Source of the DNA: Synergistales bacterium
Lineage (GTDB): Bacteria; Synergistota; Synergistia; Synergistales; Aminobacteriaceae
Length of the DNA stretch: 64,000 nucleotides
Assembly (NCBI GenBank): GCA_025997955.1
Contig: BNVH01000008.1
Coordinates: forward strand, 1-64,000
Direction: 5' to 3'
The notes under the pieces were generated by a model, which did not search any database, was not told the origin of the DNA, and saw only the letters and a list, made by a program, of their open reading frames with translations. The first letter of the stretch is position 1, and the number at the start of each line of letters is the position of its first letter. Position numbers and translations under genes: made by a program. Positions 1 to 9,420 of the stretch are shown piece by piece.

Positions 1-988
1 CGCCCGGAGCGAACGCGAAGTCGCGCGACACTTCGTAGCCTCTGAATTGCTCTACTGTGAGTTTCTTGTCTTTCATATAGCGGGCGATAAATGAAGGTGT
101 GCCGGACTCGAACCAGTAGTTGCTGAACTCCATATCGTCAAAGAAGTTTAATGTGGAAAATGGATTGTAAAGTCTATTGACACCGTCAAAAGAAAAACCG
201 TCATAATAAGCCCTTATCTTAAAAATAAGCTCTTCTTTGGATATTTTCATCTCTTTGGACGCTCTATTGAGATGTCCGTCAAAGGCGCTCAGAAGCTCTT
301 CTTCCGTATAACCAAGCATGACGGCGTACTCTTTTTTCATTGAAATGTCCTTCAGGTTATTCAATGACGAAAACACGCCAACCTTGGAAAATTTGCTTAT
401 GCCGGTTATAAAGGCAAAGCGTATTTCCTGGTCTTTGCCTTTGATTCTGATGTACATATTGCGTAAAGTGTTTCGCATTTCTTCTACTTTGTCTGGACTG
501 TGAAAAACGTCAAGCATCGGCTTGTCATATTCGTCTACCAAAACAACGACCGAACCGTGTTTTTTATAGAGCTCTCTGATTAATTTATCAAACATACGGC
601 TTGGGGAAGTTCGCTCTAAAGATAAATCATATCTTTCGGCACAGGCCTCTACTATATCAAGAGTGGATTCATAGAACTCATCACGCCCTTCGTCCGTCAC
701 AGTCAGGCTCATGTCAAGCCTGATGACCGGATGTGTCCTGTAGTCCGGTCGTTCAAAAAACTCCTCGGCGGCCAAGCCCTTGAAGAGTTCTTTTTTACCC
801 GAAAACAGCGCGTCGAACGTCGATATGGTCAAGGATTTTCCAAAGCGCCGGGGGCGGGAGAGAAAGTAGACCGTGCCTCTGTCTATAAGATCAACAAGAT
901 ATTTAGTTTTATCTACATACAAATATCCTTCTTCGCGCAGTTTCTCGAAAGTCTGAATGCCTATTGGCAACTTTTGGAGTCTATCCAT
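1..988 (-). CDS. AAA-ATPase-like / DUF1703 protein, C-terminus beyond window
   Basis: Open reading frame running off the left edge; the start is the ATG at 988, with AAGGAGGG just upstream. Visible: YVDKT near residue 24, the family-typical RPRRFGKS nucleotide-binding loop at about 45-52, a Walker B-like VLVDEYDKP near 149-157 and ITGISKF near 195. This is the layout of the AAA-ATPase_like family (PF09820), whose C-terminus usually carries a DUF1703 PD-(D/E)XK nuclease fold; that part is mostly outside the window. Such genes are numerous in anaerobic gut bacteria and are often considered selfish or defence-related, but the role is not established. At least 329 codons are present. It lies 3' of the giant secreted-protein gene on the same strand, probably as a separate unit. 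Confidence 0.85.
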   Translation of the reverse strand, partial: MDRLQKLPIGIQTFEKLREEGYLYVDKTKYLVDLIDRGTVYFLSRPRRFGKSLTISTFDALFSGKKELFKGLAAEEFFERPDYRTHPVIRLDMSLTVTDEGRDEFYESTLDIVEACAERYDLSLERTSPSRMFDKLIRELYKKHGSVVVLVDEYDKPMLDVFHSPDKVEEMRNTLRNMYIRIKGKDQEIRFAFITGISKFSKVGVFSSLNNLKDISMKKEYAVMLGYTEEELLSAFDGHLNRASKEMKISKEELIFKIRAYYDGFSFDGVNRLYNPFSTLNFFDDMEFSNYWFESGTPSFIARYMKDKKLTVEQFRGYEVSRDFAFAPG

Positions 989-1121
989 AAAGAAACCCTC
1001 CTTTTGCAAGCGATTTTCAAATTACAAGCTATTTTCAAGCAACAGTATAACAGCAAAGACGCCCAAATTGGACGTCTTTGCTCATTGATATAATCACCAT
1101 TTTCTGATATTTATGCCCATA

Positions 1122-1176
1122 CGACAAAAACTACGTTGCGGCAGTCTCTCTTAATTCAGTGAGATGCCGCCGCAAC
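1122..1176 (-). terminator. Rho-independent terminator of the giant secreted-protein gene
   Basis: On the minus strand, a GC-rich stem (GTTGCGGC at one arm, GCCGCAAC at the other, small bulge) is followed by GTAGTTTTTG, about 60 bases past the stop of the 1693-aa gene. A second inverted repeat (AGCAAAGACG, 1052-1061, against CGTCTTTGCT, 1073-1082) lies further on, without a T-run. Confidence 0.55.
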
Positions 1177-1234
1177 ATCGGAATAGCTTCACTTCGCCAG
1201 TATTCGTAAAATTATTCCTTATCAAAAGTTCCCT

Positions 1235-4200
1235 TTACCTTTGCACCTCAACTATAATCCTTGGAATATCAGGGGTCACCAGTTCAACGCGATTGGGGTA
1301 ATCAGGTTTCTTTGGTGTCGTTGTGTCTGCGCTTTCGTACTCATAAATAGCTCGATACCATTTGCTGTCGTCTAAGCGGGCAGTGAGAATTTTATTCCTG
1401 TCCCGTTCCCCGGACGGCGTTATCCAATGGGAGAATGTCCAGTCGCCGTAACTGTCCACCGCTGAAAGCACAACCTGTGTTCCCTTATTGTAGGTGCGCG
1501 AGAAGTATCCCATTCCTAAAGAATCTCCATTCAGATCCTCAGGCGTTATCTGAATGGGAGCTTCGAGTTCAGCGGCATATTCATCCCCCTGAACCAGAAC
1601 ATCCAACTTCGTCTTTTGAACATCGGTCTTTTGTCGGTATTCATAATCGAAGTAAAAAGTCAAAGACTCCAGATACTTATCGAAATCTTTCGGCACTCCA
1701 CCAGACGTCGTAAACTTCAACGTGATGGGAGAAGCGGCGCCAGGTAAAATGAAACGATCCTGCCCACCGATTTCTCTACCCAGAAGCGCGGCTAACACAG
1801 AATTATCCGTTGTGGCTGACCTGGCCTGCTTTATGTTCCATTGGTGACCATTCGGATTCCTTAACCGAGCCTCGCTTGCCCAAACGGGTAAAAATCCTCT
1901 ATTGTCGGTGTAATGTTGGAATTGATATGTTTTACCATCTTTTTGCAGACGACTAATTCCGTCATGCACAAAGTCAATCCGAAGAACGGTATCTGTCTGC
2001 GCGTCTCCACTCGTGAGAACAAACAGTTGATATGCGCCTATGGTTCTGAGGCCGACATTCTCTCCATCTTTGGGAAAAATCCCACGAGCGCTCAAATCAA
2101 TAGTAACCTCTCCGGTTTCCCTCAGTTTTTTAACTTCGTTGGAATGAAGGGTATATAGGCCTTGGCTTTCCAGTTTGTGCCACTTATTCTCCATCTCGTC
2201 CAATATATTGCCAGCCATATCTTTGATGGGTTCTTCAAATATTGCCGCCAACACGCCGTAACTCTCGGGCGTCAATTTCCAACCCTCTGTCGCCGCTGCG
2301 TCTTTCAGGTTTGAACTCAAAAGTCTATCAGTCTCCTTAACCAACCTTTCAAGCCTGAAGTCCCCTTCGTAGGGTTTTAGTATGCGGAATTCATAGGCCT
2401 TTGCCAAAGTATAGTGATACTTCAGGAGGCGATCCATTGCGCGACGCTCAATGCCCTGAATCGCTTGCTTTACCTCAAGGTGGTTCAGGGTGGAATTTGA
2501 GGCGATGGCTCGATAAAATTTGTCGATATCCAATGCGTTTGCGGATATATTGTTAAGCAACTGGTTTGCCCTGGTAGAAAGCTGATTGAGACGCCCGGCC
2601 AATTGTTCCTTATGCTTCAGTAGATTCAGGAGTTCATTGTTGGTCTTTTGGAACTCCGCATCTCCTGATGTCAGGCGGTCCAGCTCGGCACGCACGCTCT
2701 TGCTTGACGTACTCCGATGACGAATATCCCGCATGATGGAGTTGTGCGTTTGCACAGCTAACTGTAGCCACGGAACGGCGTCAGAGGATAAAGTGTATTC
2801 CTCCGCTCTATTACCCAGAGTCTTATCACGGTTTTGCAACAGGTATGACGTCGCCGATAGCCATTCTGGGTTCTTGGCGTTTTCTCCAAGCGTCGTTGTA
2901 GCGTTGCCGGTATCAGCTGCCGCTTCTTCCCTTGCAATATCCTTGAGCTTTTTTTGCTCCTGAAGTTTTTCCAAGGCCAGATTCGCTTTGTTCAGGTCTT
3001 CCTGCTTCGCGTTCTTGTCCTTTTTTAGCTTTGCCACGTCTTTTTCAGCTTTTTGCAGGCCTTTTCGTTCCTTTCTCTCCTGCTCTTCGCTTTCACGCTT
3101 GGCAATAGCGGTTTCGATCTTCTTCCTGTCCTCCGCAAGCGACTCTTGCTTTTTCGCAAAGTTGTCATTCTCTTTATCTAACTTATCTTTTAATTCTTTT
3201 GCCTTATAAGACTGCCAAGCCTTGATTCCGTCCATGGCGCCCTCAGCAATCGATTCCTCCACCGACTTCTCCCCTTCGTCGATATCCGCTGCAATATTCA
3301 AGGCGGTCCCGGCTGCTATCGTATAGGGGCTGGGAATGCACTGGAGAACGCTGCCCACTATTTTAGCGTATGCAAGAATCTTTGCGTGTCTCGCGTTGTC
3401 ATTGGCTTCGATGAGCAGACGATTTGTTATCGCGGCAAGACGACTCTCCAGAGTTTCCGTATCTCTTATAATGGCGTCGCTCTCGCCGTCACTGACGCTG
3501 TACTCGGCTATTAGCTTGTTATAAGCTTTCTCGGAATCCTCAATCTCCTGAAGCGAGTTATTTATAGATTTACGCAGCCCGTTGATGAGGTTTTCTACCG
3601 AGTCGCTCTGACGCTCTACCCAACGGGTCAGAACGAAGAGATTTATGAGATGGTCTATCTCTCCTTTATATTTTGCGAGTTCCATTTCCAGTGACAGGTT
3701 GGGAACCCAGCCTTCAGGGTTGCCGAAGTAATCTAAGCCGGCGTTGAGCTGGGAGAGCATAGACTGGAGTTCCGCCTGAAGCTGCGCAAAATCCGTCGCG
3801 GTTTCATCCGGCCATTTGTAAGCATCTAAGGGCAGTAGGCAACTTTCAAGGATTTTACGAGTCGTGTCATATTGCCCATGCAGATAACAGTCTCGCGCGT
3901 AGACAAGCAGCTGGCGAATAGCGTTCGGGTGCAACCAGGTCAACCCTTCGTCAAGTAACGGCAAAGCGACGCCGTTCTGAGCGCGAACCCGCTCCTGTCG
4001 GGGCGAGAAAGCGTTGAGTCCCCACCTCTGATGGTGTCCCACCACAGAACCTGATGACCATGTCCACCTCACCGCCGGGTTTGGCCCTCCAGGTCTACCT
4101 CCCCATGTGTGAAGCGTGGCTTTCCCCGATTCACCGCCCTCGTTTTTGATTGTGGACGAGACAGGAATAAGGCTGAATACAGTCCCGCCTTTCCCGCCAA

Positions 4201-6316
4201 CACCGGGGCGGCCTCCGATCACGGCGTCGCTGCCGTCTGTTGGCCATCTGTTGGGATCGCCAAACCAGCCCCATCTTGTTGCATATTGGGGAAAACCGCT
4301 ATTGCCAACCCTTGTGTGGATTGCAATTACCGAATCTCCGCCATGTTGCACTACATTGGGCCAGTTTTGCCATATGCCAAAAGGCCCATAGAATCCTGTA
4401 GGAGCTCTTCCGCAAGGTTGATCTCCCTCCATCACGCTTCCGTCTATGCCGTCACGGCCGGGGCCCGCCATCTGTCCCTTGCCGCCAGCACAGATCAGGC
4501 GGGCGGAGTTACCGCCGTCCACTATAGATTCGACATACAGGTAGATATCCCCGGCTGGCATTCCGGCAATTCCGTCCTGGCCGTACTGCGCGGACTGGTT
4601 ATCGCCCTGTCCGGCATTGTTAGGATCCAAATCGGCCTTGTCCAAGGGCGTGGTGACTAATGCTGCGCTGTCCCCCTCGAAGCGCGCCTCCCGCGCGTAG
4701 ATTTTAATCTCCGTCTGAGGCAGCTCTAGCCGGTCGCGGATAATCACCCTGTCCGCGTAGATAACAAATCTCTCTATATCAAGGTTGCCATTGTATGAGT
4801 TATAAAGGCCGTTTATGTGGTCTTTCTGGAAAACGATGTCCACCCCGGATATTTCGACCGCGCGCGTTGAACGGGTTTCGCAGTTGAAGAGCACATCCTG
4901 GTTGACATCAAAACTTGTCCGAACAATATAGTCGGAACTCTCCCGGTCAAATATTTTAGCGGGACGTTCACGCTCAATGAAACGAACCCCTGAAGGATAT
5001 TTTGCCGACAACTGCGTTATTTTCACCGCGCAGTCACGGGAGGACGTATCTGAAGTCGCTGTAAACACAAGGCCAATGGAAGAAAGATCGTTTTCCGTTT
5101 CGGTGTGGACGTACCACCCGTCAAGAAGATCCACAGTCTCTGTCAGGCCATTTATGGTTCTCACAGCGGCAAGAGTCGCGTTCTTCATGTCCGAAGGGGG
5201 AAGCACTTGAAAACGCAGGATATCACCCTGCAAAACCGTTTGATCCGGTATGAGAAAATCTCTGTAAACAGGATAGAATTCAAGAGGCTGCGTCAACTTT
5301 GTAAATTTTTCATCGACCTTTGGCCCACCAAAAATTCGTACATGACGCGCATCCGGCTGTCGCATACGATGATCGAGAACGGAAAACTCAATATCAGCTT
5401 CACCGGGTTCAAGGTTTTTCAGCGTATAACCCCCTGGATGCCACACATTTTCACCGACAATACGCCAGCGGGCATACCCTGTCTGAGGCTCGAAAGCAAC
5501 CGTCAAACTGCCGCTCCGATCCAAATAAGCCGTCTCACCTTTATCTTCCGGTTCAGGTTCAGCGGCGAGCGTAGGAATAAACTGAACCGTCTGCTCAATA
5601 ACTGTTCCGTTTGTAGAATCAGCCTTAAAGCTGATCGGGAATGGGGCAATATCCGGCGAATCAATTCTAAGTGTAAAGCAGCCGTCATTTGACAAAACAT
5701 AAGCGCAATCGGTAGTATGGTTCTTGTGTTGCGATACATCTTCGTTGAAATAGTTGAGATCGACTTGATCTTGTGGATTTTTCCCCCATGCGCGCCAATC
5801 CGCAAGTTCTTTTATTTTTATGTCCGCCGAAAGAGAATAAGCGGCATCCGAGTATGGGGCCAGAATTCGGAAACGAAGCGTCTCTCCCGGATAGACATTG
5901 ATTTTCTCTGGGATTGCGCCAATACGGTATCCAGGGACAGGGACAAATTCAAAATTGAGAACGCCACTACCATCAAGAGGAGCTTCGAGACGCTTTGGTT
6001 CAATGGGAACGCAGTCCGCCGGCGTCAAAAATTCGATGAACGGGTTGTTATACAGCGATAAATCAATTTTTGTTCCCGTTTCTCTCCATGAGAAACCTTC
6101 ACCCTTGATCCGCCATTTCGCGCCCCTGTCAACGACCTGTTGCGGCGTCAAACGTACTTCAACTTCCGCGGAAGCTAAAGAATTGTTACCCTCACCTTGT
6201 ATCGCCGCGTTGGGTGTCGCTGCCTCGCTCCCTGCGGAGCAGATAACGCTCACGACAAAAAACACAAAAAACACTTTCGTCAACCACACAAAAAACCCTC
6301 GTTTCTGTTGCACCAT
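1235..6316 (-). CDS. Giant secreted multidomain protein of unknown function
   Basis: 1693 aa. A signal peptide is clear (MVQQKR, hydrophobic stretch, cleavage likely near residue 32). Two N-terminal segments look like internal repeats (about residues 50-150 and 265-385): each has a WRI-x-GE motif and ends with G-x(2)-LRF-x-(I/V)L-x-P. Residues about 565-745 are very glycine-rich (GGKGG, GGRPGG). Residues about 870-1325 are helical and highly charged, with a coiled coil near 1080-1130. Near 1605-1650 there is a segment like a divergent InlB B-repeat (GYFSRTYNKGTQVVLSA, then FSHW). There is no sortase motif, transmembrane anchor or enzyme motif. The function is unknown; a surface adhesin or extracellular matrix protein is a guess. 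It lacks operon partners and is divergent from a small secreted protein. Confidence 0.8.
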   Translation of the reverse strand: MVQQKRGFFVWLTKVFFVFFVVSVICSAGSEAATPNAAIQGEGNNSLASAEVEVRLTPQQVVDRGAKWRIKGEGFSWRETGTKIDLSLYNNPFIEFLTPADCVPIEPKRLEAPLDGSGVLNFEFVPVPGYRIGAIPEKINVYPGETLRFRILAPYSDAAYSLSADIKIKELADWRAWGKNPQDQVDLNYFNEDVSQHKNHTTDCAYVLSNDGCFTLRIDSPDIAPFPISFKADSTNGTVIEQTVQFIPTLAAEPEPEDKGETAYLDRSGSLTVAFEPQTGYARWRIVGENVWHPGGYTLKNLEPGEADIEFSVLDHRMRQPDARHVRIFGGPKVDEKFTKLTQPLEFYPVYRDFLIPDQTVLQGDILRFQVLPPSDMKNATLAAVRTINGLTETVDLLDGWYVHTETENDLSSIGLVFTATSDTSSRDCAVKITQLSAKYPSGVRFIERERPAKIFDRESSDYIVRTSFDVNQDVLFNCETRSTRAVEISGVDIVFQKDHINGLYNSYNGNLDIERFVIYADRVIIRDRLELPQTEIKIYAREARFEGDSAALVTTPLDKADLDPNNAGQGDNQSAQYGQDGIAGMPAGDIYLYVESIVDGGNSARLICAGGKGQMAGPGRDGIDGSVMEGDQPCGRAPTGFYGPFGIWQNWPNVVQHGGDSVIAIHTRVGNSGFPQYATRWGWFGDPNRWPTDGSDAVIGGRPGVGGKGGTVFSLIPVSSTIKNEGGESGKATLHTWGGRPGGPNPAVRWTWSSGSVVGHHQRWGLNAFSPRQERVRAQNGVALPLLDEGLTWLHPNAIRQLLVYARDCYLHGQYDTTRKILESCLLPLDAYKWPDETATDFAQLQAELQSMLSQLNAGLDYFGNPEGWVPNLSLEMELAKYKGEIDHLINLFVLTRWVERQSDSVENLINGLRKSINNSLQEIEDSEKAYNKLIAEYSVSDGESDAIIRDTETLESRLAAITNRLLIEANDNARHAKILAYAKIVGSVLQCIPSPYTIAAGTALNIAADIDEGEKSVEESIAEGAMDGIKAWQSYKAKELKDKLDKENDNFAKKQESLAEDRKKIETAIAKRESEEQERKERKGLQKAEKDVAKLKKDKNAKQEDLNKANLALEKLQEQKKLKDIAREEAAADTGNATTTLGENAKNPEWLSATSYLLQNRDKTLGNRAEEYTLSSDAVPWLQLAVQTHNSIMRDIRHRSTSSKSVRAELDRLTSGDAEFQKTNNELLNLLKHKEQLAGRLNQLSTRANQLLNNISANALDIDKFYRAIASNSTLNHLEVKQAIQGIERRAMDRLLKYHYTLAKAYEFRILKPYEGDFRLERLVKETDRLLSSNLKDAAATEGWKLTPESYGVLAAIFEEPIKDMAGNILDEMENKWHKLESQGLYTLHSNEVKKLRETGEVTIDLSARGIFPKDGENVGLRTIGAYQLFVLTSGDAQTDTVLRIDFVHDGISRLQKDGKTYQFQHYTDNRGFLPVWASEARLRNPNGHQWNIKQARSATTDNSVLAALLGREIGGQDRFILPGAASPITLKFTTSGGVPKDFDKYLESLTFYFDYEYRQKTDVQKTKLDVLVQGDEYAAELEAPIQITPEDLNGDSLGMGYFSRTYNKGTQVVLSAVDSYGDWTFSHWITPSGERDRNKILTARLDDSKWYRAIYEYESADTTTPKKPDYPNRVELVTPDIPRIIVEVQR

Positions 6317-6514
6317 AGATCACCTCGTTAGAATGAATTTCGCCCTCAACGGACTCTGTAAGGATACACGACATCTATTCTGACACGGGGAGGCATACGC
6401 TCCATTTCATCAAACCATTTCTTAATCAAGTATTGTAATTTATTGGTTATGTATAGTAAAATAATTTTATAGTACTTTATTATATAGAAGTCCAAAATGC
6501 AAGGAGGGATTTGT

Positions 6515-6895
6515 ATGAATAAGAAAGTTCTCATGAGCATTATCGTATTAACAGTCGCTACCATGTTTGCTGTAGCTGCCTTTGCGGCTGGTACGACGGT
6601 TGTTTCTTCTGAGGGCTATGTTTTAAAGACGAATGGAAATGGTATATTTTGGATTGATGACAATGTCAATAACAGAACTGTGCCAATTCGTATTCGTAGC
6701 CTACCGGTAATAGAGTCCGGCAAGCCGAAAATAGGTTATTATGAACTTGTGTGCGGAAGCACGACGAGAGTGATAGTCAACAGCGTGGCTGATGTTGCCG
6801 CTTTACTTACAAACGTGTCGCTACCGGCCAAAGTTGCGATCGTACTTGGAAAACATGTCTATAATGGACTTTGTGATTATTACGAAAAGCCCTGA
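6515..6895 (+). CDS. Small secreted protein, unknown function
   Basis: 126 aa. The ATG at 6515 is chosen over the one at 6497 because AGGAGGGAT sits directly before it and the protein then starts with a clean signal peptide (MNKK, hydrophobic core, AFAAG cleavage region near residue 23). The mature part is about 100 aa, has one cysteine (near a VCGSTT motif) and no recognised domain. It is divergent from the giant secreted gene across about 200 AT-rich bases that probably hold both promoters (several TATAAT-like sequences, none with a convincing -35). A strong terminator overlaps its stop codon, so it is a single-gene transcript. Confidence 0.75.
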   Translation: MNKKVLMSIIVLTVATMFAVAAFAAGTTVVSSEGYVLKTNGNGIFWIDDNVNNRTVPIRIRSLPVIESGKPKIGYYELVCGSTTRVIVNSVADVAALLTNVSLPAKVAIVLGKHVYNGLCDYYEKP

Positions 6896-6919
6896 AGCGT
6901 AATGCCTCGGGGCTTTTTT
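6885..6919 (+). terminator. Rho-independent terminator overlapping the stop codon
   Basis: AAAAGCCC pairs with GGGCTTTT, extended by GA/TC and GC/GC pairs, and is followed by TTTTTTATTTT. It serves the small secreted-protein gene; the TGA at 6893-6895 lies inside the hairpin. Confidence 0.85.
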
Positions 6920-6944
6920 ATTTTGACGCGTATAGAATAACTTT

Positions 6945-8345
6945 CTATTTTTTATTCAGCAAAAAATACTCAAAGCCCTTTATCTCGCAAAATTCTATAA
7001 GCTCGGCCACGTAGTCCCCCGCGACGCAGTGAGCGTGGTTTGAGCCAAAATGTTTGGCGAAAGCCCTACTGTCGACGCCGCGCACTCTTGCCGTCGGACG
7101 GTACCAAGCGTACTGTTGCAAGTCCTCGCGTGTCAGCGCGTCAAGCTCGCCCTTGAATATGGACATGCGATAACGTAAGTTGTAGCGCTGTAATCTTGCG
7201 TAGGTATATGTGCCCGGCGCGAACGTGAACTGCGTGGCCGCGCCGCCCGCCGCGCCGAAAGCGTGAGGCTGGAGATGAACTTCTTTCAAGTTTTCCCGCG
7301 CGTTTTCAGAGCGCTTGGCGAACCATGAAGCGCTCGATCCGCAGTTGGCCAGCACCAAGACTTCTTCGTCGTAGAAGTACACATCCTGCAAAGCCGTGGG
7401 CGAGCCGTCTGAGAGCAAGTTCAAGATCTCCATAGTCAAAGCGCCGTCAGCGTCCGCTTCGCAGCTGCAAACGACGGCGCGTTTGGCTCCGTCGGCGTCG
7501 TAGAGGTCGTTCAACAGCTGTACGGTCAGGCACTGCAACGCGTAGCCGTTGCTGAGCTCGGGCTGGCATTTTATGCCCACGAAGTCGAGCTGATAAAGCT
7601 CTATTATATCCTTTGCCGCTAAGTAGCTCCGCACCATGCGCTCTAAATTCTTCTCCTCGAAACGCCCTTCTTTAAAGCAGACCGCTCCGTAATTCTCTTT
7701 TACCCATTTGACGTGACGCGCTACCCGCGACGTTTCTATAGTATCCGCGACGCGCACAAGCTCAAGCTGGTCTATATGCTCCAAATCGACGCCGAATAAT
7801 TGAAGCCACTGGGCGGTGTCGGCCGTCCCCGTGCTTATGCCGAGGCTGCGCCCGCCGAACATGCCGTAGGTCTTGCCGAGAAGCTCGCGGTCAGCGCAGG
7901 CCGCGCGGAAGTAGCTCAAAAGCTCGCTTTTCGTGCTCTCTTGCGTTATATCGCCCGTCACGCGCTTGTAGGGCAAGCCCGCCTGTTCGATAGCCCCGGC
8001 GGACGCGAGGTACCCCACCTGAGAGAACGTGTCGCGCGCGTAGTTGCCAAGAAGCGCGCAGGGGAGCCCCGCAAGCCTTACGCCCATAGCCACTGTGGCC
8101 GCGCTCACAAACATCGGCACGTAGAACAAAAACGCGCCGACGTTTGTCGCCTTCGATTCCTCTATAGCTGAAACGAGTCCGCGCTTGTCACGTATCTCGC
8201 CCGCCGCGGGGCGGAAAAGCTCTAAGACATCGCCTATCGCCTCAAGCAAACGCGACACCTCGCGCTCCATTGCGGGCTTGCGCGACTGATACACGTCCTC
8301 GCGCATTTTTCCCTCCGCGAAAATTAAAAGGCCGATTTTACGCAT
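6945..8345 (-). CDS. L-fucose/L-arabinose isomerase-like protein (1)
   Basis: 466 aa, last gene of the nine-gene catabolic operon. It has the fold signature of the fucose/arabinose isomerase superfamily: CEADADGALTMEIL (catalytic glutamate and helix) followed by LQDV, then ANCGSSASWF, and SNHAHCVAGD close to the C-terminus. These are metal-dependent aldose-ketose isomerases; the substrate cannot be read from the sequence. The start at 8345 has GAAGAGGG 8 bases upstream and follows the SDR gene by 15 bases. The operon has a second, distant member of the same superfamily (12266-13753), so two different isomerisations may be needed in one pathway. Confidence 0.75.
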   Translation of the reverse strand: MRKIGLLIFAEGKMREDVYQSRKPAMEREVSRLLEAIGDVLELFRPAAGEIRDKRGLVSAIEESKATNVGAFLFYVPMFVSAATVAMGVRLAGLPCALLGNYARDTFSQVGYLASAGAIEQAGLPYKRVTGDITQESTKSELLSYFRAACADRELLGKTYGMFGGRSLGISTGTADTAQWLQLFGVDLEHIDQLELVRVADTIETSRVARHVKWVKENYGAVCFKEGRFEEKNLERMVRSYLAAKDIIELYQLDFVGIKCQPELSNGYALQCLTVQLLNDLYDADGAKRAVVCSCEADADGALTMEILNLLSDGSPTALQDVYFYDEEVLVLANCGSSASWFAKRSENARENLKEVHLQPHAFGAAGGAATQFTFAPGTYTYARLQRYNLRYRMSIFKGELDALTREDLQQYAWYRPTARVRGVDSRAFAKHFGSNHAHCVAGDYVAELIEFCEIKGFEYFLLNKK

Positions 8346-8360
8346 ATAAGAACCCTCTTC

Positions 8361-9404
8361 TCATTTGAACGAGAACGAAAAAGGCGCGTGGTTCCTAAGT
8401 TTGAGAAGCGACGTATGGAAAGCGTCGTAGCAAGAGCACAAACTATCTTCAAATTCGTTCTTCGCCTCGTCTACGCCCAATTTGTCGGTCTCCCAAGATT
8501 CCACGACCTTCGCGATAGCGTTCTGAAACTTCCATTTTGGCTTGTACTCGGGCGCCGCCTTTTGAAATTTCTCTATAGAGAAGACGGAGCAGTACACTTT
8601 CTCGTAGTTTAAGTGTCCCATGAGCTTATCGTCCACTTCCCTCAAAAGGGCGCTTGGGATTCGGTAGAGAATAGGCTCTTTGCCTACTATATTTCCTATG
8701 GCCTGATAGAGGTCTTCCCATACGACCACTTCGTCGTTCAGCACCTGAAAATGGTCATTGTACGTCTTATCGTTGGCGCAAGCCAAGACAAAACCGCGCG
8801 CCAAGTCCTCGACGTAGGTAAACGTCCAGGGCAGCGTCGTCTCCCCAACCATGACCAAGGGTTTGCCCTCCTTTATGCGATGCACGACGTTGTAGTTTTG
8901 GCGCAGCGTACCGAAGTTCCGCGCGCCGGGGCCAAACGTCAAAGACGGGCGGATTATGGTTATCGCGGCGCCGGGTTTTTTCATCTCGCCGAAAAGATAC
9001 TGCTCGAAAGCCGCCTTGTCCTTGCCGTAGTCGAAAGTGGTCGTGGTGAGGGGCTTTTCTAAATCCTCGCGCGTCGGGAGGCTCTTGTACGGCCGTTCAT
9101 AAGCCGCGACGCTCGACGTGAAGATTAGCTGCTGCGCTTTGTCTCTGAAAAGCTCCACTGTCTGCTTGGCTTCTTTCGGACCGAAGCAGACCATGTCTAT
9201 GACGATATCGGGCTTCTCTTTTGTTAGCTTGGCGGCGAAGCCCGCTCTGTCCTCCCTGTCGGCCTTTATAACTTTAGCTTGCCCTTCAAAATCCATCTTA
9301 TTTGTGCCGCGATTCACTATCGTGACATCAAAGTTGGCGCATAAAGCCTGACGCACTATCTCGCGACTGATAACCCCAGTGCCGCCAATAATCAATAAAT
9401 TCAT
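8361..9404 (-). CDS. NAD(P)-dependent epimerase/dehydratase-like SDR
   Basis: 347 aa. Extended short-chain dehydrogenase: N-terminal GGTGVIS nucleotide-binding loop at residues 7-13, FTSSVAAY serine region and YGKDK (YxxxK catalytic pair) near the middle, and RPSLTFGPG typical of extended SDRs. The start is placed at ATG 9404, not the upstream 9476 frame opening, because AAAGGAGATG precedes it and the Rossmann loop then begins immediately. It sits between the TRAP permease and a sugar-isomerase-like gene, so it probably oxidises, reduces or epimerises the imported sugar or an intermediate. The substrate is unknown. Confidence 0.8.
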   Translation of the reverse strand: MNLLIIGGTGVISREIVRQALCANFDVTIVNRGTNKMDFEGQAKVIKADREDRAGFAAKLTKEKPDIVIDMVCFGPKEAKQTVELFRDKAQQLIFTSSVAAYERPYKSLPTREDLEKPLTTTTFDYGKDKAAFEQYLFGEMKKPGAAITIIRPSLTFGPGARNFGTLRQNYNVVHRIKEGKPLVMVGETTLPWTFTYVEDLARGFVLACANDKTYNDHFQVLNDEVVVWEDLYQAIGNIVGKEPILYRIPSALLREVDDKLMGHLNYEKVYCSVFSIEKFQKAAPEYKPKWKFQNAIAKVVESWETDKLGVDEAKNEFEDSLCSCYDAFHTSLLKLRNHAPFSFSFK

Positions 9405-9420
9405 AAAAATCACATCTCCT

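Noticed and set aside
1235..6316. Several open frames on the plus strand inside the giant secreted-protein gene, one of 195 codons
   Set aside because: They have no ribosome sites, no recognisable domains and lie antisense to a gene with a clear signal peptide.
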